64,000 nucleotides of DNA from the NCBI RefSeq assembly GCF_904849725.1, contig NC_058518.1:210688741-210752740 (forward strand), read 5' to 3'. Within the stretch, counting starts at the first letter, position 1. Every line of letters begins with the position of its first letter. Of this stretch, positions 11,389-23,807 are shown one piece after another. This DNA comes from Hordeum vulgare subsp. vulgare (taxonomy: Eukaryota > Streptophyta > Magnoliopsida > Poales > Poaceae). The notes under the pieces were generated by a model, which did no database searches, was not told where the DNA came from, and was given only the letters and a program-made list of their open reading frames with translations. The position numbers were made by a program, and so were the translations under genes.

Positions 11389-11857
11389 TGTCGGTGTCAA
11401 AACTGGCGGATCTTGGGTAGAGGGTCCCGAACCGTGGACCTTGGGTCAATGGGTTGTAGTAGACAAAGGGGACAGTGTTTTACCCAGGTTCGGGCCCTCT
11501 TGAGGAGGTAAAACCCTATGTTCTGCTTGATTATATTGACGGAGTATGAGGATTACAGAGTTGATCTACCTCGAGATCGTATGAGCTAAACCTGAGATTA
11601 ATCAACTTGTCTACACGGATCAAACCCTCTTATTTATATAGATACCAGGGGTTCCTAGGGTTACATACAACTAACCTCAACGAGGGGTAAATGTGCTAGT
11701 CTAGCCTACACAACATGGATGACACCCCTATCTTTGAAGCTTTCGTGCTTGTTTACAAGATCGTCATGCAGTCCGCTCTTCAACAATACAGCCCATACAA
11801 CCGACCCCTAAAAGATGGGCCGACCTCCCGAGGACCCCATAATCCAGGACTCCTTGA
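11389..11857 (-). mobile_element. 3' LTR of element T
   Basis: 469 bases. On the + strand it starts TGTCGGTGTCAAAACTGG and ends in CCAGGACTCCTTGA; read on the minus strand it is the familiar Triticeae LTR beginning like TGAGGGAGTCCTGG and ending in TTTTGACACCGACA. It aligns with 55401-55777 over the first ~385 bases. A TATA-like TATATAAATAA lies on the minus strand at about 11630-11640. Confidence 0.85.
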
Positions 11858-12415
11858 GTAGCCCTCAAACTTGAATCCAATGCTGATGTAAACGGTCTTC
11901 AACAGCTTCTGGCATTCAAAGTGATCGCTTTGTGAGGCGAGTTCCTCCCTTATTCGTCTAATTTTAAACTTGTTCATCTTGCGATTTTTATGCCTTTAAA
12001 ATAGACACTGGTTAATCAGAAGGCTAAAAGTCCCAAGTGTGAACAGTTCTTCAACTGACAGCCTTTCTAACAAAAAGTTGCAACACTTAGTTATGACAAA
12101 AATCTCAATCCGCGGCTCGAGGTCACTTTCCCATAAGAACATCTTATAGATGTGGAGATCCTGCCCCGCATTGAAGGGGATATGGGTAATGGTTTGGGTA
12201 ATCCTAGACGTGTTCACCGGCTCGGTCGTTTCGGGAAGTGGTCGGGCCTGCGGCGCAATAAAACGGTACCCTTGGCTCAGTCCCCCCCCATAAAAAGGAA
12301 AAGATCCATAGAACATCCACACGCACTCCACACTCGACCTCCTCCCGTCCTTGCTTCCAAGAGCTCAGATTAGCTGAGCTTTCCATCCTCTCCCCTCCAT
12401 CCCCCAAGCCCAGCC
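11858..12415. other. Element T internal non-coding stretch next to the 3' LTR
   Basis: Between the LTR and the start of the antisense ORF. On the minus strand this is the region upstream of the 3' LTR and should contain the polypurine tract, but only a weak purine run (GTTTGAGGG, near 11866-11874) is visible. On the + strand it would be the leader of the antisense gene; the short ORFs look like chance. Confidence 0.5.
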
Positions 12416-13286
12416 ATGGCTGGATCAGGTTCTCATGGCACGTAGGAGATCTTGTGCATCTCCGACAAACACATCCGGGAGCATAAGGAGGTTGGCTATA
12501 TTTCGCCGGATATCGCTCACCGTCTGCCGGAGGAAGGTTAGATCGTGCCCACTCCAAGGCCGGGCGAAAGAGTAGTGTTTGTTTGCACCTTCATATGGGG
12601 ACTAGGTTTCCCACTCCACCCCTTCGCCAGGGGCCTGATGTTCTACTATGGGTTAGATTTTCATGATCTTCCCCGGAACTCCTTCATGCACATTTCTTCC
12701 TTCATCATCGTTTACGAGGCCTTCTTGCGGGTCCATACGCACTTCGGTTTATGGATTAAGACCTTCAATGTCAAGCAAAAAATCAGTTAGTGGACAACAT
12801 GCTGACTCTAGCGGAGCCTGGATCAGCAATCTTCCCCGAGTTGAATGGGCGGAGGGCACCTTCATCCACACCATCAAAGCATGGCACAAGGAATGGTTTT
12901 ACATCACCGAGCCTCGAGATATGGACTATTTTTCTCCCGCCGAGTTTAGATCCTGACCCCTTGACAGGCTAACCTCGTGGGTGAAAAGGGGTCGCAAGTG
13001 GGGGTCGTCCTCGGAGGTGAACGCACTGCAGAAGGGCGTCAAGCAGATGGTGAATAGGAATGTCGAGCTGACTAATGTGGTTCAAGTTATGCTACATCGC
13101 TGCATCCTTCCCTGCCAGCGTCGGGACACCAGAATGTGATCCTATAAGCTCGGCAACCCTAGCATCGTGAAACAGTTCTACCACATCAACCTTGAGAAGT
13201 TGTGGAAGATGTTATGCAAACCTCAACAAGAGTAGCCACCGAGGAAGAAGATGTCGGTTTGGATGCTGCTAACCCCCCTTTGGAGG
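12416..13286 (+). pseudogene. First exon of the antisense ORF of element T (gypsy-type-transposon domain)
   Basis: An ATG at 12416 opens a frame with in-frame stops after 9 and about 42 codons. It continues as PRPGERVVFVCTF, FARGLMFYYGLDFHD and FGLWIKTFNVK to 12790. After a one-base frameshift near 12780 it goes on with SGQHADSSG, EGTFIHTIKAWHKEWFYITEP and then VVQVMLHRCILPCQRR. These blocks match the plant domain called putative gypsy type transposon (PF04195). The function of the family is unknown. The exon is cut at 13286 by element M; the gene continues from 48626. Confidence 0.75.
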
Positions 13287-14692
13287 TGAAAGTACGTTCC
13301 ATCGACTAGATGGCGGTGAATAGGCGATTTTTAGAATTTCATCATTGAGGAAATTCCTTGTGAGGAATGTCCTCAATCATGAACTAAGTGCAACGGAAAT
13401 ACTAGAGGATCAGGAGTGCAAAAACAACCACAACAAAGTACTCGATGAGATTTCTAAGATTCGGTTTGCCCAGTTCGCAAGTACAGAGTAAGCAGGTTAA
13501 GATAAACTCGACTGAAGAATTTGAGTTTGAGGAAATTCAGAGAAAGTCAAATTCGTCAAATAACACATATGAAAGTCTTCAACATACAATTTGAGGAAAT
13601 GAAAGAGTTGAAGAAATAGACCCCGTTGCTGGATGAAGATAGTTGTTGATGATCCAGTTCCAAATGCTGTGACAGTTGTACGTCTGGTTCGAAGCGTCTT
13701 GGTATTGAAACCAAAAGTACACACAGTCCCGGAATACACAGTCCCTACCGTATTGTCCTTGAGCTAAGGACGCACAGTCCTCGCCCAACACTCGTGGTAA
13801 GTCTTCAGTGCAAACTTCCAGACCCTCACAAACTCGGTCATCCGACGATCCAAAATTGACTGTTGGATGCTCTAGACCATGACGGATAACCGTGTGGAGG
13901 ATGCACAGTCCTCAAAGGTAACAGGCTTTAGTTCCACACAAGAACAACTTCTTTAGTGATGCTCGATCACTTGGTTTTTGGTTTGGGGTTTGGTGTTTGG
14001 GGTATTTCCTCACTTGATGATTTTCTCTCGAAGACTCTGAGGAATTCGGGTTGCTCGAAATGTCAAGTGTCAGTTTCTCTCGGAGCAGCCAACCAGCAAG
14101 TGGTTGTGGGGGCGGCTATATATAGCCTGGGATCATCCTGACATGATTTGACATAAATGACCTTTGACAATGTGACCGTTGAGTGCATAAGATCAGTGAG
14201 GTGGTGCGTGGCGCGGCAACGGTCGGAACTTTCAACTCTGAAAGTCCTCATGTCTCTCATATTCCTCACTTTGAGGCTTTGGTAGATTTAGGTTTGGGTT
14301 GAGCATCATGAGGAAAATCATTCCGTAGTTTTACCTCGACCCCCTTTAACAGTACAACGTTCCTATGACTCAAGTGTAAAGAAAATGAAACAGAAAAAAT
14401 AAAACTTCACACTTCAAACACTTGAGAGTGTTTTCTTCACGACACACCGAATTCCTCATCTTCAATGTCTTTATGAGGAATATCAATTTCATTGCCATTT
14501 CTTCGTGATCAAATCTTCAAAGGAAGACCAAAGTCTTCAACCGAGGACATACATTTTAGGGGTCGATATTCATTATATAACTCAAACTCCTCAGTGACTT
14601 ATAGAGCCTGTGTACACTCACAAACATACTAGTCTCTTAACATATAAGTCTTCAACCCACCAAAATTACTAAGGGCACTAGATGCACTTACA
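13287..14692 (-). mobile_element. 3' LTR of copia element M
   Basis: 1406 bases, starting TGAAAGTACG and ending CACTTACA on the + strand (TGTAAGTGCATC to CACTTTCA in element sense). It aligns along its whole length with the split 5' LTR and with the solo LTR at 54-1467. A TATA-type box is at 14116-14125 (minus strand). No other signal seen. Confidence 0.92.
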
Positions 14693-14706
14693 ATCTCCCC
14701 CGTTTT
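14693..14706 (-). other. Polypurine tract of element M
   Basis: On the minus strand AAAACGGGGGAGAT abuts the 3' LTR. It would prime plus-strand DNA synthesis, and its place confirms the minus orientation of M. Confidence 0.8.
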
Positions 14707-15224
14707 GGTGGTTGATGACAATTAGGTTAAGTTTTCAACGGGGATAATAATATGGAATGTAAGTACTCAATTTGATGAATCTGAAATCAAGATACAGAGA
14801 AACTCCCCGTGAAGATGTGCATATTTTGAGAAATTTGCTTTGAACAGCAGATGCACATTGATGATTTATATCATAGAGATACCCCCTGTATCTTGCAATT
14901 CATGCATGAATTTTACATATAGTATGAGGAATGAAAAAATGCATGATGAAAAATGGTGCCTGACGAATTTCAACATGCCTGTCTTAATAGACATTAAGGA
15001 ATAAGCATGCGAAGAAAAGCGTTCAAAAGAGTTAGAACACCATCGGGCCTAGGTTACAACTCATTACATCAAAAACTTCACAAGAGCCAAGAGTTTGTAA
15101 CTTAATAATAGAGTTTATAAGCCCATAGTGAATCTCGCTTGAAGCCTAATTGTTGGATTTCACCCCCTTTGTCATCAAGTGACGAAAAGGGACAAAAACT
15201 AACGAATAACGCTCTTGAAGAAAT
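14707..15224 (-). other. 3' untranslated stretch of element M
   Basis: Between the extra ORF region and the polypurine tract. AT-rich, no ORF or motif that I can interpret. Confidence 0.6.
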
Positions 15225-18200
15225 TCACTTCATTGTTGATGTAGTGGTGTGATCATGCTTGGAAACACGCTTCTTTCTTGGACCAATTGCGGTGTCCTTT
15301 GGTTCTTCATCTGATTCAGAAATGCGAAATGAAGAAAATGAACTGTCCTCCAATTCAGGAACTGGAATAGGATTGAATTTCTTCTGTGGAGGCCACGACC
15401 AGTCAAAGTCTTGAGTAAATTCCATTTATTCAAGTTCCTCGGGACACTTTAGGTGAGCCAAGGTGGCCCAAGTGCGATCAAATACCTCATGAAGATAATA
15501 GTGATTTTTCTTCACTGCATTTTGAGTCTCATTGAGGGTTTTCACAATGGCACCAAACTGGCGTTTCACCCACTTGTGATTGCGATCGACTTTCTAGTGA
15601 AGACTGAGGAGAAGCTTTCTGTTAGTCATCACTCTTGGGGCAATTGGGCTTGGAGGATCTTGAGTAGCAGTGTCATCATATGAGGAATATGAGTCAGCCT
15701 TGCGAAATTGACCATCTAGGGGCACATTTATTTCATCTGTCATAGACTTGCCTTTGCCTTCAACTGGATGAAAAGATTGCTTGATGACTTTGATAGGCGG
15801 CAGATATCCGAGGTTTTTCTGAAAGTCAGCTTGATAGTTGATGCCTGATCTGTTCCTGATGAATCTTATGATCCAAGGCGAATAAATCTTCAACACATAT
15901 GGTGACAAAGCATTGTCAGCCAAATTCCTCAAGAAGAAATCATGAAGATTCATAGGGATGCCATGAATGACGTTGAACGGGATATTCTTCATGATGCCTA
16001 CGACATCTTCTTCGTTGTCATCCCTTTTGATAGGTGCGAAGGAATAGGACAAGATTCTGTACATAGTTCTGGGATCATATTTCAAATCTTGCACCAGAAA
16101 TCGAATCCTTGGAGGTTGGCCCTTGGCCAAAGGCTTCATGATTCCTGGTCCAGTACATTTTGTCCCTGATGCGAAGCTTGTCATATTGATTTTCTCCTGT
16201 GACGTACCGATGTTCCTCATAGAATGCTTCCTTCTGAAACATAAGCCTCTTGGTCAAAGGCTGATGAGGCTTTGGTTGAAGATTATGTTCTTGAGGAGTA
16301 GTAGCCACCACAATTACAGTTTCAGGATTCACCACGACAATTGCAGATTCAGCATTAGGAGCAGGAGCATTTTCTTCAGCTTGAGAATTTTCTTCATCTT
16401 GAGGAATTTTCTTATGTGAGGAAGCAGTTTCAGTTTTTGATGTTGCATTTTCTTAAGCTCATGCAGCTGATTGTTGTCCTGATTCCTCATGAATGCTCTT
16501 TTCATCAGAGTGGGTCAAAATCTTAGTGGCAGCTGGAGTTTGGGGAATTTGAGTTGTTCTTGGTTAGTTTGGATAAGTCGCTTCCCAGAACTCATCATGG
16601 ATCCCAGGTGTGTTGCATCCAATTTCTTCATCACCCTCCTTTTCTTCAGTAGTCATTTGGGGTGTGGTGGTCTGAGGAATATCATCAATTTGAATTTCCT
16701 CATGCATCAGTGTGGATGCACGAGAGCGAGTGTCTTCCATTTCTTCATCCTCTTCAGGAATGACATATTCCTCACCGAATGGAACAATCATATATGAAGG
16801 TGCTACATTTAAAGGAGTCGCATCCACTGGGGCTGTTGAAGATTCTGAAGGCATAATATTCAGATGTTTGGCTTCTGACGATAATGAACCCATTGAAGCT
16901 TTTCTATTTTTAGCTTCTTTTTCAGCTGCTTTGGTTTTCTTCACGCGTGATGCAGCGGAGTCACTTTCTTCACCTTTGAGGATTTTGGTGAAGGAGCAAT
17001 TTCATCAGGTACTGGTTCATCAGTGTCAGGCCTGGCACATTCTTCAGCTGGAATATTCTAAGGAATTTCTTCAGCAGCTGGTTCTTCATTCTCATCTTCC
17101 TCGGACAATTGAACAGTGTAGCTTGGCTGAGGGTTTGTCTGCCACTTTGGAGCAGCCATTCTTCTATTGTATTCATCAATTGCAGGAGTTGCAGCTTTGA
17201 GGAAATGCACTTTAACCCCTTTACGATCAATGTGAAGACTTGTATACTTGTCCGTAAGGGTTTCGAGTTCAGCCTCTATTGAAACGAGGTTCTCAAGAGA
17301 CAAGTTGAGGAGATTCTCCTTCAGAAATTTCTCCTTTTTAACTTTTGCAGCCCTGGCTTGTTTGGCTTGTTGTTCCTTCCATTTGGCTTCATTGATGAAA
17401 GTAGAAACCATGTGGCTTACACCAGGGGGATGCTTCAAATCATCAATAGGAGTGTTTGGATCCTCATACCAGAGGTCTATGAAGTCCAGCAATACCTTCG
17501 GATCCATTCCAAGAGGAATAGATCTGCTACTGGCTTGTGCAACTCTTTCTTGTTTGTTTTTGATAATGGCTTGAAGTGTTCCATCATCAAATTCTTCACT
17601 TCCTTCTGATGCAGAAGGAACATTGACGATTTTTCTTGGACTCGGTCTGGTACCTCTACCAGCAGTCATCTTAGTCTTCAACAGACTTGGTGAAGATTTT
17701 GAAGCAGAGCCAGTAGCAGATGGCGCAGAGGAACTAGGTTGTTCAGATTGAATCTTACTGAGCTGCTTTTGCGGAGGGGGTGAAGACTATGCTGCACTTG
17801 AGGATTTTGCCGTCGTTGCAACTTCCTAAGGAAAATGCTCTTTTGATGCACCAGTTTACGCTTTTGGTTTCTTCAGCAAACCCTTCTTTTGAGGAGTTTC
17901 AGTGGGTGAAGAAGTGGCAGTAGTGGCTGTAGGAGCAGTCCACATTGAAATTCGTCACAACAACTTTAGCCTTTTTCTACAATTTAGACAAGTATTTGCC
18001 TTTTTGATCAGGGTAATCCTCATTAGTGGCTACACTTGGGGGATGAGCTTCTTGTTGATCTCCTTGTGGCAACCTTTTTCAGGGAGGCTTGAGGGCAAAC
18101 TTCTTGGCATATTTTGGAGTTACATATCTGTACTCCTTCCAATCTTTTGCCTATCTGCGCTCTATATTTTGAAGCCTTATCTTGCGCTTCGCCATGGTCT

Positions 18201-18375
18201 CTTTACCATGAATTTCCGCATCAGGTGTACAGTAATCAGCATAGATTTCTTCACGGATCTCGAAGGTAGTATTCTGTTCCACCTTCTTTCCACCTTTCTG
18301 TTTTCGGTCTTCTTCCATTTTCTTCAGCTGAGGGTTTTGCTGAGGAATTTGAACTCTTGATGATTCTAAAGGCAC
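15225..18375 (-). pseudogene. Extra 3' ORF region of element M (env-position ORF, degenerate)
   Basis: Downstream of RNase H on the minus strand is a series of coding fragments in changing frames: 18375-18151, 17681-17058, 17230-16970, 16944-16564, 16335-16075, 16220-15594 and 15425-15225. The first parts are charged and rich in K, E, S and P with coiled-coil-like stretches (KEKFLKENLLNLSLENL). The best-preserved part (16220-15594, 208 codons) includes PPRIRFLVQDLKYDPRTMY and MNLHDFFLRNLADNALSP. This resembles what I recall as the putative plant transposon protein domain common in Triticeae. The position matches the extra ORF of SIRE/Maximus elements, sometimes called env-like. I see no convincing signal peptide or membrane anchor, so function is not assigned. 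Confidence 0.65.
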
Positions 18376-19738
18376 ATGTAAGGTTTCTTATAGAAATGTT
18401 GCAAATGAGTTAAGTTGATGAGAACCTAGTGATTCATCAGTTGAAAATTTCTACCTGTGAATAGAGTATAGGTGCTAAGAATTTGGAAAGGTCATATGCA
18501 TTCTCAGATTTGAGGAAATTCAAAATTTTCAAAAGTTGAGGAATTTGACTAAGCATTCCGATCTTGCATTCCAGAGTTGTGTAGATTCGAAAATTTACAC
18601 CATTGAGGAATCTCGTGAAGCATTTCTTAGTGAAATTCATCAAGTGTTCTAGGCATGAGTGTGCATAACTGAGAGAATTTCTAAGGAAAAACAAATTTTG
18701 TGAATCTGAAGAGAATTAAGAGATCAACAGGGGCGGTAAAAAAGGATTTTATTTAACCTGTGTGAAGAACACGACGAACTGGATCAGTAAAAAGATGAAG
18801 TTCTTCTGTTCAGATCTTCAGTGCCCTAACTTGGCGACTGAAGACAGTTACGGCGGCGGAGGAGGAAGATATTCTGCTCTTGGCGTGAGCCGGCAACAGC
18901 GAGGGCGAGGAAGTGAAGTTTTTCCTCACCGACGATGAACATGTTAGCATCAATGCTAGGGTTTGAGCTCCAGTGGAGAAGACGAGATGAAGAGAAGAGT
19001 TTTGACTGAGGGCGTAAGGGGCTATTCATAACTCAGGTGAAAAACTGTTCGGGCCGAAACTTTCGGACCGAACTGCCCTTGCCCCTTCGTCTCCGCGTGA
19101 CAATGGTGCCCACGATTGAAGCGGTGGAGATTGTGGTCATCTTATTGTAAGTAGTGGGTGTGGTTACTGTTGTATTGTTAAAAAAATATTTGAATTTTGA
19201 GGATTTCGTTGCAAAGTCCTCAGCTGACAAGGACTCAGTGAGGATTTTGTACAAGTGTCAAATAGAACGCATATGAAGAATTGGGAATAGACCGGGATGA
19301 GCTTAGAATAGAGGGGAGTCGGGTCCGATCACTTTCACTTAGAGGAAATATCAAATTGAAGACTGAGCGATAAATGAATGCTGTTGAGGACATTGAAAGC
19401 TCATTAGATATATAGATAATCAAATGAAAATCATCAAAAGGTTTTGAAGAATTTCAAGATTTTAAGACTTTGAAATTTTTTGAGGATTTTGTTACAAAGT
19501 CTTAGATTGAAGAATTTCCAACTTGAAGAATTTCGAAGTTGGGTGGTGGCGTGACCCACCGTATAAGAATGATGATTTCACGCTCCGCGTACAATTGTCG
19601 TAAGGCCCTAAGAACCAAATTCTTCATTGATTTCTTCACACTTAATGTGATATTCTTCATTGATTGAAGAAAATCGTTACTTTTTGTGTTGCACATCTAA
19701 TTTATCAATTTTGCATAAGTGTTAGGATGTGTGCATGT
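18376..19738 (-). other. Spacer of element M between RNase H and the 3' ORF
   Basis: AT-rich with frequent TTGAGGAATTT-like strings. Only chance-length ORFs. No known motif found. Confidence 0.5.
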
Positions 19739-20364
19739 TTAGATGACATTCAAAGATTCTAGGATATTTAGGTCACACCACAACTTGCAAAACCTTCTAT
19801 CATCTAAGGGCTTTGTGAAGATATCTACTAGTTGATCGTCAGTCTTCACATGGTCGATGATGATATTTCCCTTGAGAACATGGTCACGAAGAAAATGATG
19901 ACGAATATGAATCTGCTTGGTCTTTGAGTGTTGTACTGGGTTGTAGGAGATTTTGATTGCACTCTCATTGTTGTAGTAGTCTCTAAGAGATTGCTTCATC
20001 CATAGTAGTTGAGCACAGCAAGATCCAGCATCAATGTATTCAGCTTCGACAATGGAGAGAGAAACACATTTCTGCTTCTTTGAGAACTAGCACACCAACG
20101 ATCTTCCAAGGAAATGGCATGTGCCTGATGTTGACTGGCAATCCTCACAGTCACCAGCATAATCCGAATCAGAATATCCAACGAGGTGAAGATTTGAACC
20201 CTTGAGGTACCATAATCCTAGTGTTGGTGTGTGAGCTAGGTATCAAAGAATATGTTTCACAACCTTGTGATGAGATTCCTTCGCTTTTGCTTGAAAACGA
20301 TCCCACATTCAAACACTAAGCATAATATCTGGCCTAGATTCACTTAGGTACAACAAAGAGCCAA
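19739..20364 (-). pseudogene. RNase H of copia element M (degenerate)
   Basis: The end of the polyprotein. The 3' part is clear: NNESAIKIS, then VQHSKTKQIHIRHHFLRDHV and DIFTKPLDDRRF (19999-19739). The upstream portion (20364-20000) is frameshifted and a small deletion joins SLRDYY directly to NNESA. Frame breaks between 20365, 20181 and 19999 make it non-functional. Confidence 0.82.
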
Positions 20365-21462
20365 TCATAGAACGATATACCTGCTGGTCGGAATCTTTAC
20401 CACTTTCATCTGTGCAGAGGTGGCCGTTGGTAGGCAAAGGAATCTTGACACGTTTGCATTCATGCATGCGAATTTCCTCAGAACATCCTTGAGGTATTTC
20501 TCCTGAGATATGAAGATCCCATTGCGTTCTTGATGAATTTGCAGGCCTAAGAAGAATTTCAGCTCCCCCATCATAGACATTTGATATTCTTCACTCATCA
20601 TGTAAGCAAATTCATCACTGTAACGTTTGTCAGTACAACCAAAGGTAATGTCGTGGACATATATTTGACACACAAATAGTTCATTGTCATAGGATTTTGT
20701 GAAAAGAGTAGGATCAAGTGAACCAGGTTTGAAGCCTTTCTTCATGAGGAATTCCTTCAATGTATCATACCACGCCCGAGGGGCTTGCTTGAGGCCATAG
20801 AGTGCCTTTTTGAGTCTTAAGACTTTGGCAGGATACTTTTGGTCTTCAAAAACTGGGGCCTGAGCAACATATGCTTCTTCCTCAAGCTTACCACTGAGGA
20901 ATGCACTTTTCACATCCATTTGATATAGTGTACTATTGTGATGGTTAGCATAAGAAAGTAATATTCGAATAGCTTCAAGTCTAGCAGCAGGTGCAAAAGT
21001 TTCATCGAAGTTGATTCCTTGAACCTGTGTGCATCCTTGGGCTACAAGCCGTGACTTATTCCTCACCACTTTACCATCCTCATCTTGCTTGTTTTGGTAG
21101 ATCCACTTGGTGCCGATGATATTGTGCTTGCGAGGATCTGGTCGTCTGACGAGTTCCCACACGCCATTTAGCTTGAACTAAAGAAGTTCATCTTGCAAGG
21201 CTTGAATCCACTCAGGTTCCATGAAGGCTTCAGCAACTTTTGAGGGTTCTGTGATTGACACAAAAGAGGAATGCCCACAAAATTTAACTAAATGTGAAGC
21301 TTTTGAGCGAGTGAGAGGACCTGGCGTATTGATTTCATCAAGGATTTTGTCAAGTTCTACTTCATTTTCTATCCTTGGATGAGCTGGTTGAATTTTCTGT
21401 AGCATTTTCCTTAGGTGCACCTGCTTGAATTTTCTCAGTGTTGGGGACGACTTCTTCAACAA
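20365..21462 (-). pseudogene. Reverse transcriptase of copia element M
   Basis: The open part (21162-20365, 265 codons) has the copia RT blocks: IIGTKWIYQNKQDEDGKV, RLVAQGCTQVQGINFDETF, MDVKSAFLSGKLEEEAYV, ALYGLKQAPRAWYD, and the active site. The active site reads YVHD (20650-20661) instead of the usual YVDD, so one catalytic aspartate is lost. The upstream piece (21462-21178) holds the linker and EPEWIQALQDEL, separated by an in-frame stop at 21178-21180. The chain continues into RNase H. Confidence 0.9.
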
Positions 21463-21588
21463 GGGGTTGTTCCTCAGTAGGAATGATATCTTCAGTAGCT
21501 TTGAGCTTAATGGATTCCTTAGGAGGTAATTTATCTAGCATAGGAGGTAGTTTCTCTCTTTGCGAGCCATTAGTTTCGTCGAACCGCA

Positions 21589-22717
21589 CATATATAGTTT
21601 CAGCAACCTTGTTGTGATAGGTGTTGAAGAGTCTGTAGGTGCGCTAGTCATTTGCGTAACCAAGCATAAAACCTTCATGTGCTTTAGGTGCAAACTTTGA
21701 GCTATGTTGAGGATCTCTAATCCAGCATCTTGCACCGAATACTTTGAAATAACTTACATTGGGTTTCTTGCGAGTGAGGAGTTCATATGAAATTTCTTGA
21801 GGAATTTGTGAAGATATACCCGGTAGATGATGCGGCAAGTAGTGTTGATTGCTTCAGGCCAGAAGCGACGAGGAGTGTGATATTCTTCAAGCATGGTCCT
21901 TGCCATTTCAACCAGAGTCTTTTTCTTGCGTTCAACGATGCCATTCTGTTGAGGAGTATAAGGAGAAAACAATTCGTGAGTAATACCAAGTGCATGAAGA
22001 TAATCATCAAGTATAGTATTTTTGAATTCTGTCCCATTATCACTCCTGATTTGTTTGATCTTAACGCCGAGGTTCGTCGAGGCCCTTGAGGAAAAACGTT
22101 TGAAGACTTCCTGCACTTCAGTTTTATATAGAATGGTGTGTACCCAGGTATAGCGAGAATAGTCATCAACGATGACAAAGCCATATAAAGATGTTTCATT
22201 GGCTAGAGTAACATAATGAGTAGGTCCAAACAGATCGATGTGACGCAATTCAAATGGAAGAGTGGTAGTCATGATAGTCTTCGAGGGGTGTTTGGATCTG
22301 GTTATTTCTCCACATTCACAAGCACCGTAGAGATGGCCCTTGTGGAATTTGACTGATTCGATGCCAATGACTTGCTTCTTCTTCACCAATGTGTGCAAAT
22401 TCCTCATGCCCGCATGACCCAGTCGTCGCTGCCATAGCCAGCCTTCTGAGGTTTTTGCAAGTAAACACGTGGCTGGTTGAGAACCTGTGGAAATGTCCTC
22501 TCCTAAAGCCTTCAAAGACTTTTGATTTGTCAGATTCCATGATGACTACGTATCTGTATTTTCCAAAGATGACAATCATATCAAGATCACAAAGCATTGA
22601 GACTGACATGAGGTTAAACCTAAGGGATTCGACAAGCAAGACTTTGTTCATGTGCCCGTCCTTGCAGATAGCCACCTTGTCGAGTCCCAATACCTTGTTT
22701 TTACCTTTATCAGCGTA
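21589..22717 (-). pseudogene. Pre-integrase and integrase domains of copia element M
   Basis: From the CACTA insertion at 22717 the frame runs through the Gag-pre-integrase region (LVESLRFNLMSVSMLCDL), and, after a frame change near 22450, WLWQRRLGH with the zinc-binding H and C residues (GACECGE). The integrase core retains all three acids: HIDLFGPT, IRSDNGTEF (around 22025-22050) and NGIVERKKKTL. After RRFWPEAIN a frameshift near 21800 moves the C-terminal part to another frame (KVFGARCWIRDP, 21720-21770). Integration chemistry residues survive although the polyprotein is broken. Confidence 0.9.
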
Positions 22718-22995
22718 CACTACTGGAATTCAGTTATTTTCCGTCAGCCACATCTTTGCCGTCAGCCAGCAGACGGCAAAGAACCTCCATGCCGTCAGCT
22801 TTTAGAAAACGGACGGTAAAGATATGGCTGATGGCAAAAAACCTATTTGCCATCAGCCACCACTTTGTCGTCTGTCAACCGACGGCAAAGGTAGTGAAGG
22901 CAGATGGCAAACCTATTCTCCTCTCTCCCCACCCCACCCCGCCCCACCCCACCCCTTTGCCGTCTGCCTAACTACCTTTGCCGTCCGCGGTAGAC
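22718..22995. repeat. Left terminal and subterminal repeats of the large CACTA
   Basis: About ten copies of TTGCCGTC/GACGGCAAA-like 8-10-mers in both orientations within 280 bases of the end. Such subterminal arrays bind the accessory TnpA-type protein in En/Spm elements. The same core motif fills both ends of the small CACTA at 59242-61153. Confidence 0.85.
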
Positions 22996-23059
22996 AGCAA
23001 AGGGGATGGACCCCTAACGGTCGTCCTGCCCACCCGCTCCCCCACACTCTCTCCCACTA

Positions 23060-23335
23060 TCTCTCCCCTCTCTCTCCACCGCAACCTCCACCCCACCCCA
23101 GCGCCGCTGCCACCCAACCCCAGCGCCGCCGCCCCACCCCAGCACCGCCACCCCAACCCAGCGCCGCCGCCACCCACCCCGCCCCAGCCCACCCCAGCGC
23201 CGCCGCCACCCACCCCGCCCCGGCCCACCCCAGCACGATCGCCGCACCGCCGGCACCCACCCGAGCATGGCCGCCGCGCCCCCATCGACCCCATCGCCCC
23301 TGGTCGTTGCCACTACCGCCCCATCGCCCCCGCCG
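23060..23335. repeat. GC-rich CCACCCCAGCGCCGC minisatellite
   Basis: Imperfect repeats of about 15-21 bases built on CCACCCCAGCGCCGCC. Long ORFs in several frames here (proline/alanine- or glycine-rich) are a product of composition and not evidence for a gene. Confidence 0.8.
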
Positions 23336-23484
23336 GTGAGTACCACCATCAGTCGCCCCTTTTTTCTATTTTTTATGTTTTTTGTTTCGGTTAATTTGGT
23401 TAGTTTATAATTAGGTTAGTTTTATTTTTCATTAGGTTAGTTTATTAGTTTATTAAGTTAGTTTGTTAGGTCAATTAGGTTTGT

Positions 23485-23591
23485 TAGTTAAGTTAGAAGA
23501 AAAAATAAGAAAAAAAGAAGGGAAAAATGAAAAAGAAAAAAGGAGAAGAAGAAAAGAATTAGAAGATGAAGAAGGAAAAGATGAAGGAAAA

Positions 23592-23623
<32 letters not shown>

Positions 23624-23805
23624 AGAGGAGGAGGAGGAGGCGAAAGAAGAAGAAGAAGAAGAAGAAGAAGAAGAAGAAGAAAGAGGAGAGAGGAGAAGAA
23701 GAAAGAAGAGGAAAAAGGAAAAGAAGGAAGAAGAAGATGAAGAAGAATAAGAAGAGGAAAAAGGAAAAGAAGGAAGAAGAAGAAGAAGAAGAGAAGAAGA
23801 CAAAA
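23485..23805. repeat. GAA/GAG purine-rich microsatellite
   Basis: About 320 bases that are almost pure purine on the + strand, mainly GAA and GAG triplets. The glutamate/lysine ORFs on + and serine/phenylalanine ORFs on minus are compositional artefacts. Confidence 0.9.
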
Positions 23806-23807
23806 TT

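Noticed and set aside
16489..18360. Plus-strand ORFs up to 162 codons (for example 16712-17200 and 17902-18360)
   Set aside because: Antisense shadows of the extra 3' ORF region of copia element M, which reads on the minus strand.
22824..23394. Overlapping proline- and glycine-rich ORFs of 100-170 codons
   Set aside because: They lie on a CCACCCCAGCGCC minisatellite within the CACTA end; open frames on both strands are expected from lack of stop-like triplets.
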